Shown piece after piece: positions 16,324-25,051 of a stretch of DNA of 64,000 bases. Position 1 is the stretch's first letter, and every line of letters begins with the position of its first letter. The stretch covers positions 29,978-93,977 of the forward strand of contig NZ_BOMI01000064.1 of assembly GCF_016862115.1 (NCBI RefSeq), read 5' to 3'. A model generated the notes under the pieces. That model was given only the letters and a program-made list of their open reading frames with translations. It made no database searches and was not told the DNA's origin. This stretch comes from Paractinoplanes deccanensis (GTDB lineage: Bacteria; Actinomycetota; Actinomycetes; Mycobacteriales; Micromonosporaceae). A program made the position numbers and the translations under genes.

Positions 16324-17486
16324 CAGCGCCCGCCCAGCTTCTGCGCCGAGTAGTCGGTCGGCACGAACGCGCCCTTCGTCACCGTGTTGATCGAGATGAA
16401 GTCGGTGGTCAGGCCGCTGTGGTCGGTCGCCGAGTACTTGTACGTGCCGTTCGGCGTGGTGAGCGTCAGGCCCTCCAGCGCGTCGCGCACCTTCTTCTTG
16501 TCGGTGCCACCGGCGGCCGTGATCGCGGCGGCGAGCAGCTTCACGCCGCTGTAGCCGTCCTGCGCGAACTGCGGCGGCGGGTAGCCGTACTTGGCCTCGA
16601 ACGCCTTCGACAGCTCCTCGATCGCCGACTTCTGCTCACCGGCCGGGAGGGTGCTGCCGACCACGCCGATGGAGCTGGCGACGATCGCGCCCTCGGCCGC
16701 CGCGCCGGCCGGGTCGAGGAAGAGCTTGCTGGCCTGGGCACCGGTGAGCACCAGCGGGATCTTCAGGCCGCTCGCCGCGTACTGCTTGGTGAGGGCGACC
16801 GCCGGCGCGCCCGTCGCCCAGACCATCAGCGCCTGCGCGTCGGAGGAGCGCACGTGGGTGAAGACCGCCCCGAACTCGGTGGCCGTGGTCTGGAACTGCT
16901 CGACGGGGCCGAGCGTCACCCCGTACTGCCCGGCTTTGGCCTCGAGTCCCTTGAAGCCGGCGACGGCATAACTGCTCTTGGTGTCGTACGCGACGGCGAC
17001 CTTCGACAGCTTCGACGCCTGGAAGTACTGGAGCGCCGCCTCCGCGTAGGTGCCCGAGGTGGCGGGGACGACGAAGACGTACGGATGAACGGGGTTGACC
17101 TGCTCGTCGGCCGGCGTGAGGGAGAGGTACGGGATCTCCTCGCGGTCGACCAGCGGCACGGTGGCGAGCGCCGAGTTGGAGAAGGGCGACCCGATGATGG
17201 CGTCGGCGGAGCCCTTGAGCTCGTTGAAGGCGAGGACGGCCTGGTCGGGCAGGCTCTTGTCGTCCTTCACGGACAGTTCGATCTTGCGACCGTCGATACC
17301 GCCCGCCGCGTTGATCTGGTCGACGGCGAGGGCGACGGACTTCTGGTTCTCGGTGCCGAGCGGCGAGTAGTTGCCGGTCAGCGAGACGATCTGACCGACT
17401 CTGATGACGTCGTCCGCATTGTCGGCGGACGAGGAGCAGGCGGCCAGGAGGAGGACGAAGACGAGGAGCGGAACGGATCTGCGCAC
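16323..17486 (-). CDS. ABC transporter substrate-binding lipoprotein (LivK/HAAT family)
   Basis: A 387-residue periplasmic-binding-fold type I protein. It starts at GTG 17486 after GGGAGG, has a lipoprotein signal (LLVFVLLLAACS, lipid on Cys17), then the family start DVIRVGQIVSLTGNYSPLG and QINAAGGIDGRKIEL. It captures the substrate outside the membrane. It is first in a six-gene operon with two ATPases, two permeases and a secreted hydrolase, and is divergent from a PaaX-type regulator. LivK-like proteins bind branched-chain amino acids but also amides, urea or aromatic acids; PaaX and the upstream fatty/aromatic acid genes favour an acid, but this is inference. Confidence 0.9.
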   Translation of the reverse strand: MRRSVPLLVFVLLLAACSSSADNADDVIRVGQIVSLTGNYSPLGTENQKSVALAVDQINAAGGIDGRKIELSVKDDKSLPDQAVLAFNELKGSADAIIGSPFSNSALATVPLVDREEIPYLSLTPADEQVNPVHPYVFVVPATSGTYAEAALQYFQASKLSKVAVAYDTKSSYAVAGFKGLEAKAGQYGVTLGPVEQFQTTATEFGAVFTHVRSSDAQALMVWATGAPAVALTKQYAASGLKIPLVLTGAQASKLFLDPAGAAAEGAIVASSIGVVGSTLPAGEQKSAIEELSKAFEAKYGYPPPQFAQDGYSGVKLLAAAITAAGGTDKKKVRDALEGLTLTTPNGTYKYSATDHSGLTTDFISINTVTKGAFVPTDYSAQKLGGR

Positions 17487-17517
17487 GGGTACCTCCCGTT
17501 ACAGGACCATTGTCAAG

Positions 17518-17576
17518 CTTCGATGACCCCCGAAGTTAGGCGGCTCTTCCACCGCCGTCAACAATCTGCCTAATAT
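17518..17576. promoter_or_regulatory. Divergent operator/promoter region between the ABC operon and PaaX-type gene
   Basis: Three nested symmetries are visible: CTTCG...CGAAG (17518-17535), GGCGG...CCGCC (17539-17556) and TTAGGC...GCCTAA (17536-17541 and 17568-17573). The last overlaps TAATAT (17571-17576), a good -10 for the PaaX-type gene, whose ATG lies 7 bp further on, so its mRNA is probably leaderless. A TTGACA (17516-17511, minus strand) could serve the ABC operon. These are candidate PaaX operators, inferred from position. Confidence 0.45.
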
Positions 17577-17583
17577 CGTGCCC

Positions 17584-18378
17584 ATGCCGCTGACCGAGGC
17601 GAGGCCGCAGACCCTGCTGCTCATGCTCTTCGGCGACTTCGTGCTCGACCGTGACGTCCGGGTCTTCTCCGGCAGCGTGATCGACGTCTGCGCCCGCCTC
17701 GGCATCTCGTCGCACGCCGCCCGCTCCACCCTCGCCCGCATGGTCGGCCGCGACCTGCTGCGCCGGCAGCGCGACGGCCGCCGCATGTACTTCGGGCTCA
17801 CCGAGCGCTCGACCGCCCTGCTGCGCGACGGCCGCACCCGCATCTGGGGCACCGGCGCGGTCAACGACCACTGGGACGGCACCTGGACGCTGCTGAGCTT
17901 CTCGCTGCCCGAGTCGTGGCAGCGCCAGCGGCACGACCTGCGGTCCCAGCTCGCCTGGTCCGGCTTCGGCCCGATACAGGGCGGCCTGTGGATCGCGCCC
18001 GGCCAGGTCGGCGCCGAGCAGATCGTCAGCGACCTCGGCCTCGAGGCGCACGCCCGGGTCTTCCACGCGCGGGCCGGCGCGCTCACCGACATCGGCGCGA
18101 TGGTCTCCGACGCGTACGACCTCGCCGGCCTCGCCGCCCGCTACGACGACTTCCTCGCCCGGTGGGACGGCCCACCCCCGCTCGCCGACCCGCTCGCGGC
18201 CCGGCTGGCCCTGATGGCCGAGTGGCTGCACGCGATCCGCCGCGACCCGCGTCTGCCCGTCGAGCACCTGCCCCCGGACTGGCCCGCCGTCCGGGCGCAG
18301 AAGGTGTTCCGCGAGCTCGAGGCCGCGTGCGCCGAGCCGGCCCGCCGCGTCGCCGGCGAGATCCTGGAAACCGGATAG
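17584..18378 (+). CDS. PaaX-family transcriptional regulator
   Basis: A 264-residue protein with the PaaX layout: an N-terminal winged helix (SGSVIDVCARLGISSHAARSTLARM, read as two helices, near residues 28-52), a central domain containing DGTWTLLSFSLPE, and a C-terminal all-helical domain (FLARWDGPPPLADPLAARLALM). PaaX represses phenylacetate catabolism and responds to an acyl-CoA; homologues in actinobacteria control other acid pathways. The gene is divergent from the LivK-type ABC operon, which it probably controls. ATG 17584 is preferred; an in-frame GTG lies at 17578. Confidence 0.88.
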   Translation: MPLTEARPQTLLLMLFGDFVLDRDVRVFSGSVIDVCARLGISSHAARSTLARMVGRDLLRRQRDGRRMYFGLTERSTALLRDGRTRIWGTGAVNDHWDGTWTLLSFSLPESWQRQRHDLRSQLAWSGFGPIQGGLWIAPGQVGAEQIVSDLGLEAHARVFHARAGALTDIGAMVSDAYDLAGLAARYDDFLARWDGPPPLADPLAARLALMAEWLHAIRRDPRLPVEHLPPDWPAVRAQKVFRELEAACAEPARRVAGEILETG

Positions 18379-18481
18379 ACGCGACCTCGAAGGTTGCTGG
18401 TAACTCCATCGGTGACTTGTCGGAGATTTCCCGCACCCGGGGCTGCCGAGGGTGGCCCCGTGGTGGCACAATCCGCGCACG

Positions 18482-20212
18482 ATGACGAGCCAGACTCATG
18501 TTGTGGCCGCCGCGCCTGCGGAGCCGCCTCCCACCCCCGCCTCCTCCGACGACCGCCTGCGCCTCGGCCGGCCCGGCCTCGCGGCCGCCACGGTCGCCGG
18601 GCTCGCCGCCGTGGCCTCGAGCCTCTGGTCCGGCATGAACGCCGACGTCACCTACGCGCTGGGTGGCATCGAGACGGCCGGCCGCGGCGGCGTGTCCGTC
18701 TTCGACGTGTTCGTCGCCCGGCCCCTCGCCTACCGCCTGCTGATGTGGCTGGTGGAGCTGCCGGTCGGCGACGACGCCCCGATCCGCGTCGCCCACCTGC
18801 TGACGCGCCTCAGCGCGAGCCTCCTCGTCGTCGCGGTCACCGTCGTGCTCTTCCTCGGCCTCCGCCGCTTCCTCGACTCGCGGGCCGCCGGCTTCATCGC
18901 GGCGGCCACGGGCCTCTCCCTGGTCATCGCCCCGCCGTGGCACTTCCTGGAGCCCGACTGGGTGGCCGTGCTCGCCGTGGCCCTGGCCGTCGGTGCCGCC
19001 TGCGCTCCCCGCCGGGTCTGGCTCGGCGCGGTGCTCGGCGGCTTCTGCGTCTTGCTGACCGTCGCGGTCAAGCTCGCCACCGCCCCGCTGGCCCTGCTGG
19101 CCCTGATCATGGTGGCCGTCCTCAATTGGCGGCGGGCGGCGTGGGCCACCGCGGCCGCCGCCGCGCTCACCGTGGTCTGGTACGTGGCGACCAAGGCCCT
19201 GCTGCCCTGGGAGAACATCTGGCTCGGCGACCAGGCGGCCCTGGTCGTCGACTCGCCGATCCACCACGGCGTCCGGTGGGAGGACATCTACCGCCTGCTG
19301 CGCGGCATCGGCGACGTGGCCCTGCTCAGCCCGCTCGTGGCCGTGGCGCCCGCCGCCGCCGCGGTGCTCGTGCGGCGCCTGCGGCCCGGCCGCCCCCGCT
19401 GGATCGGCACCGGGGTGGCGGTCGCCGCCGCCGGCCTGTCCGTGGCGCCGGCCTACGGCCAGGGCGAGTTCTTCATGTACCACTTCGCGCCCGTGCCGGT
19501 GCTCGCCGCCGCCGTCTGCGCCGCCGCGTTCGCCCTCTGCCCCGGCGCCCGCACGCCGCTGCTGGCCGTCACGACGGTGTTCGTGGTGGCGAGCTTCGTG
19601 CTGTTGCGGCAGTCCCCGCAGTGGCGCCTCGACCACGTGATCGCCGTCACGATGACGTACGCGGTGGTGGCCCTGATCGCCGCCGTCGCCGCGTGGCACC
19701 TCGACGGCCGGCGGCTCCGGGCCGTGCCGGCCGCCGCCATGGCCGTCGTGCTCATCGCCGGCATGGTGCTGGCGACCCTGCCCCGCGCGCCGTACGCGTT
19801 CAGCGGCTACAACCAGGAGGTCCTCAACGACAAGCCCTCCGCGCCGGGCTACGCCGAGCTGCGCGAGCGGATCGGGCCGGACACCCCGGTGATGTACTTC
19901 AGCTTCGCGTCGGTCAACTACGACCTGGGCAACCCGACGGCGTGCCGCTACCCGTCGCCGCAGTGGCTCCAGCGGGCGGCCAAGCCCGGCAACCCGTCGG
20001 CGGGGTTCCGCAGCTACGCCGACAACCTGAAGTGCCTCACCGAGGACACCAAGTCGCGATACCTGATCTGGCAGTGGCAGTGGTTCTCGATCGCGACCTC
20101 GAGCGAGGAGGTGAAGGCCCTCGTCGCAAAGCGGTTCGACTGCTCGCTGAAGGCTCGCATCCCCGGGCCGAGGGAACTGGTGGTCTGTCCCACCCACCGG
20201 TGGATCAAGTAG
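18482..20212 (+). CDS. Polytopic membrane protein, GT-C glycosyltransferase-like
   Basis: A 576-residue protein with a polar N-terminus (about 30 residues) and roughly 11 hydrophobic segments, followed by a soluble C-terminal domain from about residue 445 (FSGYNQEVLNDKPSAPGYAEL) that would face outside. It has three Cys in that domain. The arrangement of many membrane helices plus an extracytoplasmic domain is like GT-C fold mannosyl/arabinosyltransferases, but I see no decisive catalytic motif, so the function is open. It is monocistronic; its stop overlaps by 8 bp the stop of the convergent PP2C gene. Confidence 0.75.
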   Translation: MTSQTHVVAAAPAEPPPTPASSDDRLRLGRPGLAAATVAGLAAVASSLWSGMNADVTYALGGIETAGRGGVSVFDVFVARPLAYRLLMWLVELPVGDDAPIRVAHLLTRLSASLLVVAVTVVLFLGLRRFLDSRAAGFIAAATGLSLVIAPPWHFLEPDWVAVLAVALAVGAACAPRRVWLGAVLGGFCVLLTVAVKLATAPLALLALIMVAVLNWRRAAWATAAAAALTVVWYVATKALLPWENIWLGDQAALVVDSPIHHGVRWEDIYRLLRGIGDVALLSPLVAVAPAAAAVLVRRLRPGRPRWIGTGVAVAAAGLSVAPAYGQGEFFMYHFAPVPVLAAAVCAAAFALCPGARTPLLAVTTVFVVASFVLLRQSPQWRLDHVIAVTMTYAVVALIAAVAAWHLDGRRLRAVPAAAMAVVLIAGMVLATLPRAPYAFSGYNQEVLNDKPSAPGYAELRERIGPDTPVMYFSFASVNYDLGNPTACRYPSPQWLQRAAKPGNPSAGFRSYADNLKCLTEDTKSRYLIWQWQWFSIATSSEEVKALVAKRFDCSLKARIPGPRELVVCPTHRWIK

Positions 20213-22181
20213 TGACGCCGGGCCGGCCGTGCGGGTCCGCGGTCGTGTGCGGCATCGCCGACAGCGCCAGCACGTGCTGGGCCGGGCTGCCCGCCGGGGC
20301 GTAGAGCACCAGCCCGCCGTCCTGGTCGGCGTCGCGGCGCAGCGCGTGCTGGAACACCACCACCCCGGCGCTGGCCAGCAGGGTGACGCCGGTCAGGTCC
20401 ACCACCAGCGGCCGGGTGCCGTTGCGGGTGAGCCGTTGCAGCTCCTTGGCGAGGAAGTCGGCCGTGGCCAGCGTGACGGGACCGTCCAGCCGGACGCGGG
20501 GCCCGGGCGCCGAGGGCTGGTCGAGCACGAGCAGCATCTCCGGCTCGGCTGCGACCGGCGGCCCGACCCGCTCGGCCAGCAGCAATCGCGCGGGCGTCGT
20601 GACCCGCTGGCGCACCTCGGCGGTGGTGCCCGCGTGGCTCCGGCGCAGCCGCAGCTGGTGGACCATCTGCTCGACGAGGATCAGCCCGAGCCCGCCGGAG
20701 GGCGCGGGCGGGTGCTCGTGCCACGCGCCGTCGTCGGCCACCTCCACCAGCACCTCGCCCGTCGCGTCGAGGTCGGCGCTCACCCGTACGCGTCCCGCCG
20801 CCCCGCCGCGATAGGCGTGCTGCACGCTGTTGGTGACCAGCTCGCTCACCGCGTGCCGCAGGGCGGTCACGTCCTTGTCGGCGGCGCCGAGCTCCCGCAG
20901 CCACTCGCCGACCGCCATGTTCGCCGGGCCGATCATGCTCAGGGTGGCCGGGAAGGACCGGCGCAGCGGCTCGGGCGGCGCGACCCGCTGCACCGCCAGC
21001 ATCGTCACGTCGTCGGCGTGCCCGGTGGCGCGCAACAGCAGCTCGAGCGTCTGCATGCAGACGCGCTGGACGGTGGTGAGCCCGCTGCCGCGCAGCGCCC
21101 GGTCGCTGGCGGTGTCCTCGGCGACGGTCGCGAGCTCGACCAGGCTCTCGGTGTATTCACGGCCGGGCCGCTCGATCAGCCCGTCGCTGACCAGCATGAG
21201 CAGGTCGCCGATGCCGAGCCGGTCGGTGCCGAGCGGGAAGCGGCCGTCGCCGCCCAGCGGCCCGGCGCCGGTGGCCGGCAGGTAGCGGCTCGAGCCGCCG
21301 GCGCCGACCAGCAGCGGCGGCGGATGCCCCGCGGTGCAATAGACGAGCGACCCGTCCGCCGGGTCGAGCACCGCCACGCAGATCGTCGCGCCGCGCGCCG
21401 CGGGCAGCCGCCCGGCCAGCCTGTCCGCCGCGGCGAGCGCCGCCGTGAGGTCCCCGCCGTCGAGCAGCCTGTCCTGCACGACGGCGCGGAGCTGCCCCAT
21501 CGTCGCGGAGGCCGCGACGCCGTGACCCGCGACGTCGCCGAGCACCAGCGCCACCCGGCCGTCGCCGAGCGCCAGCGCGTCGAACCAGTCGCCGCCGGCG
21601 GCGGTGTCCGCGTCGGCGGGCAGATAGCCGGCGGCGGCGCGCACCCGGGGCAGCACGGGCATGCCGCCCGGCAGCAACTCGAGCTGCATCGCCACGACCA
21701 CGTCGCGGGCGCGGGCGTAGCGCCGCTCGGCGAGCTCGGCGCGCTGCCGCTCGGCCTCGCGCTCGCGGACCCGGGCGGTCACCTCCACCGTGTACAGCGA
21801 CAGGCCGATCACCGCGCCCGACTCGTCGCGGCGGGGCGTGACCACGAAGTCGTAGTAGTTCTCCAGCCGCGTGCCGTCGTCGTGCTCCACCTGCAGCCGC
21901 CACTCCCGGGCCGTCTGCTCGGTGCCGGTGCGGTAGGCGCGGTCGTACAGCTCGACAACCTGCTGGGTGATCGCCGCGGGGAAGACCTCGGCGACCGTGC
22001 CGCCCACCGGGTTCGCCCGGCCGCCGAGCCGGCGCGCGACGGCGTTGGCCGCGACGATGCGGTGCTCGGGCCCCTCCAGCGCGATCAGCGAGATGGGCAT
22101 CTCCTCGAAGACGCGGTGGACCGTGCCGGCGTCACCGGCATTGTCCAGCTCCTCCCGGCCACCCGACAGATCCGCCGCCAC
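20205..22181 (-). CDS. PAS-PP2C phosphatase-HATPase-STAS signalling protein
   Basis: A 658-residue protein that fuses the parts of a sigma-factor partner-switching pathway. Residues about 20-135 are PAS (EMPISLIALEGPEHRIVAANAV); 165-390 an SpoIIE/RsbU PP2C phosphatase (GGDWFDALALGDGRVALVLGDVAGHG, VSDGLIERPG, GHADDVTMLAV); 415-530 an RsbW-like HATPase (HAVSELVTNSVQHAY, VADDG, GGLGL); 545-650 a STAS anti-anti-sigma domain with the phosphorylatable Ser in TLLASAGVVVF. It starts at GTG 22181 after GGAGGG. No transmembrane segment is seen, so it senses a cytoplasmic signal. Phosphatase, kinase and STAS target could act within one chain or on separate partners. It is monocistronic. Confidence 0.9.
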   Translation of the reverse strand: MAADLSGGREELDNAGDAGTVHRVFEEMPISLIALEGPEHRIVAANAVARRLGGRANPVGGTVAEVFPAAITQQVVELYDRAYRTGTEQTAREWRLQVEHDDGTRLENYYDFVVTPRRDESGAVIGLSLYTVEVTARVREREAERQRAELAERRYARARDVVVAMQLELLPGGMPVLPRVRAAAGYLPADADTAAGGDWFDALALGDGRVALVLGDVAGHGVAASATMGQLRAVVQDRLLDGGDLTAALAAADRLAGRLPAARGATICVAVLDPADGSLVYCTAGHPPPLLVGAGGSSRYLPATGAGPLGGDGRFPLGTDRLGIGDLLMLVSDGLIERPGREYTESLVELATVAEDTASDRALRGSGLTTVQRVCMQTLELLLRATGHADDVTMLAVQRVAPPEPLRRSFPATLSMIGPANMAVGEWLRELGAADKDVTALRHAVSELVTNSVQHAYRGGAAGRVRVSADLDATGEVLVEVADDGAWHEHPPAPSGGLGLILVEQMVHQLRLRRSHAGTTAEVRQRVTTPARLLLAERVGPPVAAEPEMLLVLDQPSAPGPRVRLDGPVTLATADFLAKELQRLTRNGTRPLVVDLTGVTLLASAGVVVFQHALRRDADQDGGLVLYAPAGSPAQHVLALSAMPHTTADPHGRPGVTT

Positions 22182-22236
22182 GTGCCCTCCCCCGGACGCC
22201 CGCCCCCAGGCAGAACCATAGCGCCGCGGGACACGA

Positions 22237-23400
22237 TCACGGCCAAGGGCTTTCCGGGGGCGGCGGGTCCTCGCCGGTACGATCGGCGGCGGGCAGCCAC
22301 AGCACGAAGGTGCTCCCGCGCCCCGGCTGGGAGAAGGCCGCGACCCGGCCCCCGTGCGACTCGACGATCTGGCGGACGATGGCGAGGCCCAGTCCCGTAC
22401 GCCGCTCCGGGCCCTTCTGCGGCCCCTTCCAGAACCGGTCGAAGACCCGGGGCAGGTCGTCCGCGGTGATCCCCGGCCCCTCGTCGGCGACTGCGAGCCA
22501 CAACCACGAGGCGGTACGCCCGGACGCCACCGTGATCGTGGAGCCGGCCGGCGCGAGCCGCACCGCGTTCGACAACAGGTTGCCCGCCGCGCGCCGCAGC
22601 GCGTCCGCGTCGCCGATCAGGTGCAGCCCCGGCTCGGCGCTGACGGCGAGCCGCAGCCCACGCTCCCGGGCCAGCGACTCCTCCGCCGCCTCGCGGGCCA
22701 CCGTGCCCAGGTCCACGTCGGTGTCGGTCATCGTGTCGGCCTCGCGCCGCGCGGTCGCCAGCAGGTCCTCCACCAGCCGGGACATGCGCGTGGTCGCCCG
22801 GTCGACGACCGCCACGGCCCGGCCGCGCTCCTCCGGTGTCGTGTCCGGGGCGGTCAGCGACGCGTCCAGGGTGGTCCGGATGATCGCCAGCGGGCTGCGC
22901 AGCTCGTGCGACGCGTCGTCGATGAGCTGCCGCTGCGCCTGGAACGCGTGGTCGAGCCGGTCCAGCATGGAGTCGAGGGTGTCGGCCAGGTCGCGCAGCT
23001 CGTCGCGCGGCCCGCGCAGCCGGATCCGCCGGGACAGGTCGGTCGCCTGGATCTCGCGCGCGGTCCGGGTGATCGCCCCGACCGGCCGCAGCGCCCGCCC
23101 GGACAGCACCCAGCCGACCGCGAGGCTCGCCACGAAGAGCCCGCCCAGCGCCAGCAGCGAATAGTTCCGCAGGTTCTGCAGGGTGTTGTAGTTGATCGCC
23201 GCCTCGATCTGGCTGACCTCGGCGAACGTGACCTGGCCGCGGTACTGGCGGTTCTCGTAGAGCTTCGCCGTGCGCTCGGTGATCGGCTGCGGCCGCGTCG
23301 TCCGCGCGACCGCGAAGTAGATCACCGCGAGGGTGACGCCGGCCAGCGCGAACAGCACCGTCGAGTAGATCACCGTGAGCCGGAAGCGGATCGATCTCAC
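22237..23400 (-). CDS. Sensor histidine kinase
   Basis: A 387-residue membrane histidine kinase. TM1 at about residues 8-30, a short extracytoplasmic loop of about 50 residues (TERTAKLYENRQYRGQ), TM2 at about 90-110, a HAMP domain, HisKA with the phospho-His in DDASHELRSPLAII, and HATPase motifs NLLSNAVRLAP, DEGPGI and GLGLAIV. The GTG start at 23400 overlaps the stop of the response-regulator gene (GTGA). It is the last gene of a five-gene unit with MoxR, DUF58 and VWA proteins, so it likely senses an envelope signal connected with that system. Confidence 0.92.
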   Translation of the reverse strand: MRSIRFRLTVIYSTVLFALAGVTLAVIYFAVARTTRPQPITERTAKLYENRQYRGQVTFAEVSQIEAAINYNTLQNLRNYSLLALGGLFVASLAVGWVLSGRALRPVGAITRTAREIQATDLSRRIRLRGPRDELRDLADTLDSMLDRLDHAFQAQRQLIDDASHELRSPLAIIRTTLDASLTAPDTTPEERGRAVAVVDRATTRMSRLVEDLLATARREADTMTDTDVDLGTVAREAAEESLARERGLRLAVSAEPGLHLIGDADALRRAAGNLLSNAVRLAPAGSTITVASGRTASWLWLAVADEGPGITADDLPRVFDRFWKGPQKGPERRTGLGLAIVRQIVESHGGRVAAFSQPGRGSTFVLWLPAADRTGEDPPPPESPWP

Positions 23401-24104
23401 GGCGCGTCCTCCCGCAGCCGGTAGCCGCGCCCGACCACCGTCTCGATCCAGCCCTCGCCGAGCTTGCGGCGCAGGGTGCCGACGGTGACCCGCACCGTCT
23501 GGGTGAAAGGGTCGGCGTTCGCGTCCCACACGTGCTCGAGCAGCTCCTCGCTCGGCACCACATGGCCGGGGCGCGTCATCAGGTATTCCAGCACGCCGAA
23601 CTCCTTGGGCGTGAGCGCGAGCGGCTCGCCGTCGCGGGTCACCCGGTGGCGCGCCGTGTCGAGCTCCAGGCCGCCCACGGTGAGGCGGGCCGAGCCGCCG
23701 CCGGTGTCGCGGCGCAGCAGCGCCCGGACCCGCGCGAGCAGCTCGGCCAGGTGGAACGGCTTCACCAGGTAGTCGTCGGCGCCCTCGTCGAGCCCGCGCA
23801 CGCGGTCGTCGAGGCCGCCCCTGGCGGTCAGCATCAGGACCCGCAGATCGCCCTCGCCGGGGGTCGGGGTCTCGCCCGTGCGCAGCGAGCGGCACAACGC
23901 GAAGCCGTCGCCGTCGGGCAGGTTGACGTCCAGCAACATCAGGTCGTACTCGTTGACGGTCAGCCGGTCGTACGCCTGGGCCACATCGCCCGCGACGTCC
24001 ACCGCGTACCCGGTGCGGGCCAGTCCCACCCGCAGGCCTTCCGCCAAGTCTTCCTCGTCCTCAACAACCAGAAGGCGCATCACTCGACTGTGCGTCGCGT
24101 TCAT
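23397..24104 (-). CDS. OmpR-family response regulator
   Basis: A 235-residue regulator with a receiver domain (VVEDEEDLAEGL, phospho-Asp in MLLDVNLPDGDG, Lys in LVKPFHLAELLARV) and a C-terminal winged helix (LTPKEFGVLEYLM, TVRVTVGTLRRKLGE, VVGRGYRL). ATG 24104 is chosen because it overlaps the VWA gene stop as ATGA; ATG 24080 (MRLLVVEDEE) is the other good candidate. It pairs with the overlapping histidine kinase downstream. Confidence 0.92.
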   Translation of the reverse strand: MNATHSRVMRLLVVEDEEDLAEGLRVGLARTGYAVDVAGDVAQAYDRLTVNEYDLMLLDVNLPDGDGFALCRSLRTGETPTPGEGDLRVLMLTARGGLDDRVRGLDEGADDYLVKPFHLAELLARVRALLRRDTGGGSARLTVGGLELDTARHRVTRDGEPLALTPKEFGVLEYLMTRPGHVVPSEELLEHVWDANADPFTQTVRVTVGTLRRKLGEGWIETVVGRGYRLREDAP

Positions 24105-25051
24105 GGGAGTTTGCTGAACCACAGCAGGGAGGCGAGCGCGGCGCCGAGCGCGAGGACCAGGCCCACCCCGATGAACCAGGCCGACACGTCCCGTCGCTCC
24201 GTCTCGGTCCCCACCGAGCTGCCGATGTCGGCGTACGCGTCGCGCAACTCGTCGGCGCTGCCGGCCGCGAAGTAGCGCCCGCCCGTCGCGTCCGCGATGG
24301 ACCGCAGCGTCTCGCCGTCGACGGGCACCTGCTGTCCGCCCGCGATGGTGCCCGACGGCGTGCCGAAGGAGATGGTGTCGACCGGGACGCCCAGCTCGTT
24401 GGCCGCGGCGGCCGCCGCCGAGGGCTCCTGGCCGGCGGTGTTCGCGCCGTCCGAGAGCACGACCACCCGCGCCGGCGGCGTGTCCTCACCGGCCTGCGCG
24501 TCGAGCGTGCGGATCTGGTCGAGCGCGGCCGCGATGGCGTCGCCGATCGCCGTGCCGGCGCGCCCGGCCGAGCCGTCGGAGAGCCGGTCGATGCCGCGGG
24601 CCAGCTGGTCGCGATCGGTCACCGGCGGCACGAAGACCGACGCGGTGCCGGCGAAGCCGACCAGGCCGACGTTGAACGGCTCCGGCAGGTTGCCGGCGAA
24701 CTCGTGCGCGGCGGCCTTCGCGGCGGTGAGCCGGTCGGGGGCCACGTCATCGGCGAGCATCGAGCGGGACACGTCGACCGCGACGAGCACGGTCGCCCGC
24801 TCCCGGGGCACCTGCACGTCGGCCTGCGGCTGGGCAAAACCGGCCACGAGCAGCGCGAGCATGGCGAGGAAGAGGCTCGCCGGCACGTGCCGCCGCCATC
24901 CGGGGCGCTTCGGGGCGACCCGGTCGAGCAGGCGGAGGTTGGTGAAGCGCACGGCGTAGCGGCTGCGGCGGCGCTGCGCCCAGACGTACGCCGCGGCGAG
25001 CGCGGCGACGCCCAGCAGCAGCCAGAGCCGCTCGGGGGAGAGCCAGGTCAT
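24101..25051 (-). CDS. VWA-domain membrane protein (BatA-like)
   Basis: A 316-residue protein with an N-terminal membrane helix (LLLGVAALAAAYVWA), a second at about residue 60, a von Willebrand A domain with MIDAS motif DVSRSMLADD and TAIGDAIAAAL / VVLSDGANT, and a C-terminal membrane helix (AWFIGVGLVLALGAALASLLWF). This is the Bat aerotolerance layout. It overlaps the DUF58 stop (ATGA) and the response-regulator start (ATGA). MoxR ATPases remodel such VWA partners in the presence of a metal ion. Confidence 0.9.
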   Translation of the reverse strand: MTWLSPERLWLLLGVAALAAAYVWAQRRRSRYAVRFTNLRLLDRVAPKRPGWRRHVPASLFLAMLALLVAGFAQPQADVQVPRERATVLVAVDVSRSMLADDVAPDRLTAAKAAAHEFAGNLPEPFNVGLVGFAGTASVFVPPVTDRDQLARGIDRLSDGSAGRAGTAIGDAIAAALDQIRTLDAQAGEDTPPARVVVLSDGANTAGQEPSAAAAAANELGVPVDTISFGTPSGTIAGGQQVPVDGETLRSIADATGGRYFAAGSADELRDAYADIGSSVGTETERRDVSAWFIGVGLVLALGAALASLLWFSKLP

